From a virus, in the IMG/VR virus record IMGVR_UViG_3300030329_001187, positions 1-25,976 of that record: a DNA stretch of 25,976 bases; one strand, 5' to 3'. Below the pieces are notes generated by a model. It did no database searches and was not told the DNA's origin. It saw only the letters and a list, made by a program, of their open reading frames with translations. Below are positions 20,089 to 25,976 of the stretch, piece by piece. Positions within the stretch are counted from its first letter, which is position 1; every line of letters begins with the position of its first letter. The translations under genes were made by a program, and so were the position numbers.

Positions 20089-22622
20089 TAGAATGTCTCC
20101 TTAACTTTTGTAGTGAAACTTTTATTTGCTTCTTCCGGATGTAAAATTAAAGTCCCATCTGGATTGTAATATTTACCATATTTTAATTCCCAATTACGTC
20201 TTGCTATTCTTAATAGGTCTAATTCTTTTTGATTACGTTTTACATTAGCATCTCTTGCTAAAGTAGGTTTAGCCGGAACTTGTAATGGTAAATCATCAGG
20301 TCTTGGTAATACTCTGTTTTGTAATAATTTAATTATTTTTGATTTTTTATCTTTAAATAATTTATTTAAATCTTCAAATGGTATTTCACTAACACCATCT
20401 TTTAATGAGCCATCTTCCTTATACCATTGTCCATATTGTGTATCCCATTGTTTTTGTACTGTTTCTAAATCGTCTTCAAATAATCCAAATGGTTTTTGTA
20501 TAACCTTTGTTGGTCTTTTATCTATCTGTGCAGGAAGATTAATATAACCTTGACCTGCTAGTTGATTTCTTTGTTCATTTGCAACTGTCATTCCTTCTAA
20601 ATTTCCACTAACAATATTATCATTATTATTTGTTTCATTATTTGAAGTTACAGAATTATTATTACTAGTACCAGATTGATTTTCTGCATTTTTAAAAAAT
20701 CCTGCATCATCTAAAACCCATGCCATTTCATCTTCCGTTAAATCCTCATATAATCCTTTTCCTTTTTCCATCACACCAAGAGTAAAATTTAAATTATTTC
20801 GAAGATAAGATACTCTATTTGCCATTACTTCATTTAAAGAATCTATTTTTTTATTTGCACCACCACCATAAAAAGCATTATACTTTCTATCAATATCAGA
20901 CCATAAATTTTGTTTTTCTGTTCTAAAATGACCATACAAATAACGTAAATCTTTTGATACTTTCCAATTATAAGGATTACTAGTTTGAATATTTGTTGTA
21001 ATCATACCTCTAGAAGCTAATTGTAATTCTTTTTTTAATCCATCAATAACTTGCTCTTTTGAACTAAGTAAACCACTTTGTATTCTACCTAAAGATTTTG
21101 CAAAGTCTTTATCAGAAATTGTATTACCACCTGAGCCTTGTTCTAAAACTGTTAGACGATATGCTAAACTTATTTCTAAAATTTTTCTAGCTCTATATCC
21201 TTCACCCTGTCCTTGTTTAGTTTTACGTACCCATTTTTGTAGTTCATAATCCCAATACCTATCTTTACCTTCATTTGTATTACTTTTACGAATAGATTCT
21301 TCAAGACCTGCAATATGCCAAGCTAAACTTCCTTTTTGTTTACTATCAGTAGTCATTGTTCTTGCACCCATTGCTACATTACCTTTTACTGCCCCATCAA
21401 TTCCTTCAAAATTTGTCCATTTACCTGAGTCTTCACTTAAATATCTAAGTTGATTTATAATAGAACCTTCATCTGTAAATACACCTCTTGCTAGTGATTC
21501 CAATGGGCCTAATGGGCCAGTTTTATATACACCTCGTTCATATAACTCTATAAGGTCTAACAAATCTTCTCTAATTAAAGTAGATTGTTGTGCTGCATTA
21601 TCAATAGCTTTTTGTTGTGAATCAGTATAATCACTATTTTTTCTTTCAATTAATGCTCTTGTATTTCCTGCATTTGGACTTACAGTATACTTCATTAAAC
21701 CTCTAGAAGCTACCATCATTATTTTTTCATCATCTATACCATAAATAGCTTGTAACTCTGCCATTTCTTTTCCAAAAGTTTGTGCATCCATACCACCTGT
21801 ACTATAACCATATGCAGCATATACAGCTAAACCCGCCCAAGGCATATTTTTATTATTCATTAATGCTTGAGCTTCACCATCTTGCATACCTCCGAATTGT
21901 CTACTTGTTAATATAGAATTAATATCACTATAAAATTGTTTTTCTTTTTCTGGCCCACCAAAATCATATTTACCACCTAATTTTTTTGGTGTCATAATTA
22001 AAGAATTTGGAACATTAGTTGCATTTCCTGTTAATGATTCTTGTTTAAAAGATTCTTCATCTGCTGGTTTAAATATTGCAGGAGTACCCTGTTCATTATT
22101 ACCTATACCTAATATTTCATGTTCAGTATCATAAGTAATATCACCTGTTATACTTTTTGTTGGGTCAGAAGATAACATATATTCATGTAAATCTGGTAAT
22201 TTAGTAAAGGCATCTAAGTTTGGAAATATTCTGTAGTACTCTTTTAAATTATCACCACTTCCACCTGTTCCCGGACTTTGTAAAGCAGTAAAAGCACTCC
22301 ATGTCCCTTTAACATTCATTTCTAATTCTTTTCTTTCTGCATCAGATAAAGAAGCAATATCTTCAGCACTAGCTCCATCAAGCATATTAGCATAATCCGC
22401 AACTGCTTGAAATGCTTTTAAATCATCATTAGCTAAATCTCTAGGGTCAGTACGCATATATGTCATATTACCATATTTTTTTGTCTGTGGCCCAGAAGCA
22501 ATTGATTGTTTTTCTAATTCAAGCTGTGCAAGTTTTTCTTGCCCTGCTAAATTTCGTTGTTCTTGTTTTATATCAGAGTATCGCCCTGCTAATCCTGTTA
22601 CAAATGCGTGAAAAGCTGTCAT
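20088..22622 (-). CDS. Large virion protein, probable internal/ejection protein (844 aa)
   Basis: The protein opens with a helical segment (DIKQEQRNLAGQEKLAQLEL) and a long charged body without a recognised domain. Residues about 648-677 form an Asn/Ser/Thr linker (SNNNSVTSNNETNNNDN). The C-terminal part carries a duplicated 15-residue motif, at about 726-740 (WDTQYGQWYKEDGSL) and 811-825 (WELKYGKYYNPDGTL). A mid-size protein before the giant one fits the T7 gp15/gp16 internal core pair, though T7 gp15 shares no visible motif. Coupled by TAATG to both neighbours. Assignment is by context. Confidence 0.58.
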   Translation of the reverse strand: MTAFHAFVTGLAGRYSDIKQEQRNLAGQEKLAQLELEKQSIASGPQTKKYGNMTYMRTDPRDLANDDLKAFQAVADYANMLDGASAEDIASLSDAERKELEMNVKGTWSAFTALQSPGTGGSGDNLKEYYRIFPNLDAFTKLPDLHEYMLSSDPTKSITGDITYDTEHEILGIGNNEQGTPAIFKPADEESFKQESLTGNATNVPNSLIMTPKKLGGKYDFGGPEKEKQFYSDINSILTSRQFGGMQDGEAQALMNNKNMPWAGLAVYAAYGYSTGGMDAQTFGKEMAELQAIYGIDDEKIMMVASRGLMKYTVSPNAGNTRALIERKNSDYTDSQQKAIDNAAQQSTLIREDLLDLIELYERGVYKTGPLGPLESLARGVFTDEGSIINQLRYLSEDSGKWTNFEGIDGAVKGNVAMGARTMTTDSKQKGSLAWHIAGLEESIRKSNTNEGKDRYWDYELQKWVRKTKQGQGEGYRARKILEISLAYRLTVLEQGSGGNTISDKDFAKSLGRIQSGLLSSKEQVIDGLKKELQLASRGMITTNIQTSNPYNWKVSKDLRYLYGHFRTEKQNLWSDIDRKYNAFYGGGANKKIDSLNEVMANRVSYLRNNLNFTLGVMEKGKGLYEDLTEDEMAWVLDDAGFFKNAENQSGTSNNNSVTSNNETNNNDNIVSGNLEGMTVANEQRNQLAGQGYINLPAQIDKRPTKVIQKPFGLFEDDLETVQKQWDTQYGQWYKEDGSLKDGVSEIPFEDLNKLFKDKKSKIIKLLQNRVLPRPDDLPLQVPAKPTLARDANVKRNQKELDLLRIARRNWELKYGKYYNPDGTLILHPEEANKSFTTKVKETF

Positions 22623-23188
22623 TATACTTCCTTCCTTGTCATAAATCCTTCAATACTTTGACCTTCATCTGGAATTGTTTGTTCTGGTTCTTCTACCATT
22701 CCATCCATAACAGCTACATTATTTTCACTTTGTGGTAATTCTGTCATAGCCATTTCAAATTCATCTGGTCTAAAGTCTTTCATAATTCTAATTAAATCTT
22801 GTTCAGATTGTTGATTTTCTTCATTTGGTTCTACATTATATACAGTAGCTTCTATATTATTTTCTAAAGCTGCCCCAATAAAATAGAACATTAAAGCTGG
22901 TTTAATTAATTCTGCTGTATCTGGTGTCCATTCTCCATTTACAAAACCCATAAATGTAACAGTATTTACAATAGTTTCTATAGGCGACCCAACTGACATA
23001 AGATTAAGCATTTGTTCTTTAACTTGTGGTTGCCCTTCAATTTTTTCAATAATAATATTAGCTGCTTCTTCTGGGTTATCTACTTTTGCGGGACGTTCCC
23101 AAGGAAAATTTCCTTTAGGAGATGTCATACCAATACCCGGAGGTGTTGCTGCAAATGAATCTAAATTTTCTAAACCTTCTCTTTCCAT
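22622..23188 (-). CDS. Hypothetical virion-associated protein (188 aa)
   Basis: The N-terminus (FAATPPGIGMTSPKGNFPWE) is Pro/Gly-rich, the middle has helical segments (EEAANIIIEKIEGQPQVKEQ, then SVGSPIETIVNTVTFMGFVN) and WTPDTAELIKPALMFYFIGA, and the C-terminus is acidic and disordered. From memory, proteins with this PPGxGxT...PWE and IVNTxxFxGF order recur among structural genes of several marine phage groups, both podo- and myovirus-like, without known function. An AGGAG site precedes the ATG. Confidence 0.65.
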   Translation of the reverse strand: MEREGLENLDSFAATPPGIGMTSPKGNFPWERPAKVDNPEEAANIIIEKIEGQPQVKEQMLNLMSVGSPIETIVNTVTFMGFVNGEWTPDTAELIKPALMFYFIGAALENNIEATVYNVEPNEENQQSEQDLIRIMKDFRPDEFEMAMTELPQSENNVAVMDGMVEEPEQTIPDEGQSIEGFMTRKEV

Positions 23189-23196
23189 TTTACTCC

Positions 23197-23649
23197 TTAA
23201 CTAAGTTTTGTTGAATCTAAATTTATTGTTGGACTAGCTGCTGTTATTGATTCATCAATATCATCACTAGAAGATAATTTTGGAAGTCTATTACTAGTGC
23301 TAATAGCATCATAAACAGCATTCCAATTATCTCTTGCTAGTAAAATTTGAGCATTATTTAGTTTTGAAAAATAATCTAAACCTCGTAAAGCGTTACCCAT
23401 CTGACCACCTTGATAACCTACACTAACACCAGTTGGTTTAAATGTAGGCCATTTATCTATTGCACTTTTTGCCATTCCCGGTGTAGTTATTCCTTTAGCA
23501 TCTGTTTTATCTGTAAAACTTCCTAATGCTTTCGCCATAAAACCTGTTGATTCTTTACCTTCTTCTATACCTAATGTACCACGAACTAAACCTTTAATAT
23601 CCTTACCCATAGTACCTAATGCATTAAGTATTCCTAATTTTTTTGACAT
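23197..23649 (-). CDS. Hypothetical virion-associated protein (150 aa)
   Basis: No family recognised. The product is Gly/Ala/Lys-rich at the start (LGILNALGTMGKDIKGLVRG), has a Gly-rich middle (VSVGYQGGQMGNALRGLDYF), and a helical segment (LNNAQILLARDNWNAVYDAI), and ends in a Ser/Asp tail. It sits between the 22-residue-repeat protein and the large ejection-type proteins, with AGGAG 5 bases ahead of the start. A small internal or neck component is plausible by position only. Confidence 0.6.
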   Translation of the reverse strand: MSKKLGILNALGTMGKDIKGLVRGTLGIEEGKESTGFMAKALGSFTDKTDAKGITTPGMAKSAIDKWPTFKPTGVSVGYQGGQMGNALRGLDYFSKLNNAQILLARDNWNAVYDAISTSNRLPKLSSSDDIDESITAASPTINLDSTKLS

Positions 23650-23657
23650 AATTACTC

Positions 23658-25367
23658 CTAACCAAATATCCCATCAATAATAGCACCACCAATAGCTAAC
23701 CACATACTATCTTTTGATTGTTTTTCGTAAGTATCCCAACTAAAGTTATTTTGTTGTGCTTGTAATGCTGCTTGATGTGCTCTTGCTTCTCTCGATTCTT
23801 GTAATTGTAGTAACCAACCTGCTTCATCTCTATATCTATTCCATAATTGATTCTGTGCAGATGTAGTTAAATCTAAAAGATTTTGAGCATTAACTTGATT
23901 AACTCTATTTTGTTCTGCATTTGTAGTAGTATTAATTCCACGTCTCCATACTACATTAGATTGGTCTATTAATAAATTCATTTCAGAATCAAATTTATCT
24001 CTTTCATTTTCCATTTCAGTATTAAATTTACGTACAGAATTTGCTTGGTCAACATTAAACTGTTCTTGTGCTGATACTCTATTTGCGTTAGCAGTTTGTA
24101 TACTTGTACTTAATGTTTTATAAAATTGGTCAACTTGGTCTTGAGCTTTTGCATTAAATTGAGAAGCGGCATTTTGTCCTGCTGTATCACTTAAAAGACT
24201 TTGTATTTTTGATTGATAAGTTAAAGTCTTTGCTTGTTGGTCGTTTGTTAAATTTGCCATATCTAAATCTAAAAATGATTTAGCATTTTGTACTGCCGCA
24301 GTTAATCTAGCATCTAAATTTCTTACATCCATATTTGCTAATGTTGCAGCATTTTGTAAAGCTGATTGTTGTGCATTATTTAAATTTGCTAGAGACATAT
24401 TTTGCATTAATCTTGCATTTTCTAATGCTACTGTTTGTTCAGCAGTAAAATTTAAATTATTAACTTCAGAAACTTTTGCTGTATTTAAAACTCTTGATTG
24501 TTGTTCATTAGTTAATTCTTGTCCAGTTAATGTAGCTCTTAATTGTGCATTTACAATTGCTGTTTGTTGTTTATTACTCAAATTAGCCATATTAAATTGA
24601 GCATACATATTTGCATCTTGTACAGCTATAGCAGTAGTTGCTTCCATTGCTGCTTTTAATATAGCTTGTCCTGCCATACTAGAAGCACCAAGACCTCTTT
24701 GTAACATTGCATCATTTGCAACTTTTATTGCAGGTGCAGCAAATGCAGGAATTTGATTATTATCAAACTGAGACATTAATTGAGTTAATTGGTATTGTAC
24801 AGTAGCTTCTTGAGGAGTACTCATTGTTTGTTCTGATGCTGATTGGTATCCCCCAATATCAGATAATGTTGCTGACTCTACTAATTCTTGCGTTGATAAA
24901 GTTCTTACAGGAGTTGTTGCTTGTGTAGCCTGTCCAGTTGCTGCTTGTGATAGTGCTTGAGAACTAACAGTTCCTTGTGGTGAATTTATTTGAGCATTTT
25001 GACTTAACGCACCTAATGCAGCATTAGCATCAGTTACTTGATTATATACAGCAGTTGCTGCATATGTTCCGGGAGTAGGTGCTGTTGGAGAAGTTATTTG
25101 AGTAGGAGTTGTTCCTTGAGCTGCTGTTACTGGAGTTGATGTACCAACTAATTTTCCAGTTGATGTCATTAACTCATTAGTTTGTATTGCTTGAGGTGTA
25201 TGAATCATTTCAGTACCCGAAGGTAATGAAGTAGTTGCTTGAGTAGGGTCAATACCAGATTGTGTTTCAACTTTTCCTAATATAGGGTCATGTCTCTGCT
25301 CTAAAGTAGGTGCTGCTCCTTGAGTTACAGTCGAACCTTCCTGATATTTTTTCTTTTTAGTTGCCAT
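23658..25367 (-). CDS. Repeat-rich helical virion protein (569 aa)
   Basis: After a basic start (MATKKKKYQEGS) comes a Thr/Pro/Gln/Ala-rich, probably extended region (15-185). Residues 241-394 are seven consecutive 22-residue units, for example LTNEQQSRVLNTAKVSEVNN and LNNAQQSALQNAATLANMDV, with a consensus of L-x-N-x-Q-Q at the start and N-A about ten residues later. Hendecad-like helical repeats (QEQFNVDQANSVRKFNTEME) follow to about 470, and the end is hydrophobic (MWLAIGGAIIDGIFG). This suggests a long amphipathic rod with a membrane-active tip, as in ejection or tail-needle-type proteins. I know no characterised homologue. The ATG shares a base with the stop of the upstream 46-aa gene. 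Confidence 0.65.
   Translation of the reverse strand: MATKKKKYQEGSTVTQGAAPTLEQRHDPILGKVETQSGIDPTQATTSLPSGTEMIHTPQAIQTNELMTSTGKLVGTSTPVTAAQGTTPTQITSPTAPTPGTYAATAVYNQVTDANAALGALSQNAQINSPQGTVSSQALSQAATGQATQATTPVRTLSTQELVESATLSDIGGYQSASEQTMSTPQEATVQYQLTQLMSQFDNNQIPAFAAPAIKVANDAMLQRGLGASSMAGQAILKAAMEATTAIAVQDANMYAQFNMANLSNKQQTAIVNAQLRATLTGQELTNEQQSRVLNTAKVSEVNNLNFTAEQTVALENARLMQNMSLANLNNAQQSALQNAATLANMDVRNLDARLTAAVQNAKSFLDLDMANLTNDQQAKTLTYQSKIQSLLSDTAGQNAASQFNAKAQDQVDQFYKTLSTSIQTANANRVSAQEQFNVDQANSVRKFNTEMENERDKFDSEMNLLIDQSNVVWRRGINTTTNAEQNRVNQVNAQNLLDLTTSAQNQLWNRYRDEAGWLLQLQESREARAHQAALQAQQNNFSWDTYEKQSKDSMWLAIGGAIIDGIFG
24186..24647 (-). repeat. Seven tandem 66-bp units encoding 22-residue repeats
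   Basis: The units begin at residues 241, 263, 285, 307, 329, 351 and 373 of the 569-aa protein, all exactly 22 residues with no insertion or deletion. Six of them start L/F-x-N/A and most carry QQ or Q at positions 5-6 and N-A near 11-12; the first is the most divergent. The DNA of the units has diverged, so this is an old amplification held in register by protein structure; 22 is two turns of the 11-residue (hendecad) helix period. Confidence 0.75.
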
Positions 25368-25507
25368 TATTTTCCTTGCCTATTATATTTTTTCCATGAT
25401 TTTAATTTATGTTTATTTTTAGGTTTACTCCTTGTTGAATTTCCTATACTTGTTCTTTTTCTTACTGGTGTAAAATATGTGTCTCTTGTACTTATTCTTT
25501 TAGCCAT
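25367..25507 (-). CDS. Small very basic protein (46 aa)
   Basis: The ATG at 25507 shares a base with the stop of the tail-type gene, and its TAA shares a base with the ATG of the 569-aa gene. The product begins MAKRISTRDTYFTPVRKRTS, followed by IGNSTRSKPKNKHKLKSWKK and a short end. About a third of the residues are Lys/Arg and there is no hydrophobic segment. It is probably a nucleic-acid-binding or packaged peptide of the virion. The double coupling makes the gene convincing despite its size. Confidence 0.72.
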   Translation of the reverse strand: MAKRISTRDTYFTPVRKRTSIGNSTRSKPKNKHKLKSWKKYNRQGK

Positions 25508-25976
25508 TAAACTGCTGTTGCTGGTACTCCATCTGATGAGACAAATGGAAATTCAGCCCAAGCACAATATATCATTGTATCTCCACTACCATTTATATTA
25601 TCTCCTTCTTCCCAGAATTTAAATCCATTACTAAGAAAATCTAGTTGATAATATACATGTGTTTTTGTTGCATCGGCAGTATCTGCTTCAAGTCTTGTCG
25701 TTATTTCATTATACTTATGTATTCCATTTGCAGAACTAGAATACATATGCCATGCACCAGAATTATTAACTCTTTTTATCATTACCAACGATGGTTTGAA
25801 TCCTGTATAAATGAATGGGCCATTATCATTCCCATTACCTGTGAAACTACCAAATCTACTGTAGCCTTGTATGGGTGCCCAAGCATAACAGACAATATTT
25901 TCTGATTCATTTACATCAGAGTTTCCTAAAGTAAAAATTGAATTAGTTGGTGATGATTTAAAATTATTATTTGTAC
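25507..25976 (-). CDS. Phage tail-type protein, C-terminal part (5' end outside the window)
   Basis: The frame is open through the right edge; the visible 156 residues are the C-terminus, ending DGVPATAV. The sequence holds two copies of a motif typical of phage tail or receptor-binding proteins: IVCYAWAPIQGYSRFGSFTG and MIYCAWAEFPF, with GPFIYTGFKPSLVMIKRVNN between them. I associate this IYTGFKPxxVMIKR pattern with a domain labelled DUF7483, seen in marine phage tail proteins. An apparent start at 25788 (TTG) is only an internal codon. The gene starts the visible part of the late minus-strand block. Confidence 0.75.
   Translation of the reverse strand, partial: TNNNFKSSPTNSIFTLGNSDVNESENIVCYAWAPIQGYSRFGSFTGNGNDNGPFIYTGFKPSLVMIKRVNNSGAWHMYSSSANGIHKYNEITTRLEADTADATKTHVYYQLDFLSNGFKFWEEGDNINGSGDTMIYCAWAEFPFVSSDGVPATAV

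Noticed and set aside
25507-25788. Complete 93-residue gene starting at TTG 25788
   Set aside because: The frame continues open to the right edge with matching tail-type sequence, so this is the C-terminus of a longer gene.
1-25976. tRNA genes, insertion sequences, integrase and att sites
   Set aside because: I looked for cloverleaf-like GC-rich blocks, transposase or recombinase motifs and terminal inverted repeats and saw none that I could support.

Overview
The window looks like part of an AT-rich tailed-phage genome, most likely a marine podovirus-like phage of the kind that infects SAR11 or a similar AT-rich bacterium. That placement is inference. It rests on T7-like replication proteins (TOPRIM primase, DnaB-type helicase, family A polymerase, endonuclease I), very large virion-type ORFs, almost no intergenic DNA, start/stop overlaps of the ATGA and TAATG type, and strongly A/T-biased codons. 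No integrase, RNA polymerase, terminase, capsid, portal, tRNA or recognisable endolysin is visible. The right edge cuts through a tail-type gene, so more of the genome lies beyond it.

Layout. Positions 1-275 are a leader with repeated hexamers upstream of the primase. Positions 276-6447 (+) are a tightly packed replication operon: primase, a run of very small proteins (two DpnD/PcfM-like, one coiled coil, one lipoprotein, one CHCC zinc finger, one membrane peptide), helicase, a polymerase split into separate exonuclease and polymerase genes, and a 2OG-Fe(II) oxygenase-like protein. Positions 6448-6577 hold a good sigma70-type promoter whose -10 box lies inside a perfect dyad, with a second larger palindrome downstream. 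Positions 6578-11094 (+) form a second operon: a possible ssDNA-binding-type protein, a Cas4-like Fe-S nuclease, T7-type endonuclease I, a PD-(D/E)XK-like protein, a DUF6378 protein and several unknown small proteins.

From 11087 to the right edge every gene is on the minus strand, transcribed toward the first set; the two blocks collide with an 8-bp overlap of their last genes. Read in its own direction, the minus block begins beyond the window with a tail protein (C-terminus at 25507-25976). It continues through a 46-aa basic peptide, a 569-aa protein with seven 22-residue repeats, two small proteins, and 844-aa and 1390-aa proteins that are candidate internal or ejection proteins. It ends in a 5-kb module (15916 down to 11087) of nine small or secreted proteins, nearly all with a membrane segment or signal peptide. 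That module includes an XhlA-like protein and a 627-aa exported protein with about 290 consecutive residues lacking any Lys, Arg or His.

The envelope-directed module is the best candidate here for an undescribed system: nine co-directional genes, at least seven predicted to reach the membrane or periplasm, with coiled coils, cysteine domains and an extreme polyacidic protein, but no enzyme that explains them. Other notable points are the polymerase split with a DnaJ-like zinc-knuckle insertion, the NDUFS6-like zinc finger, the dyad-overlapped promoter and the 22-residue repeat protein.
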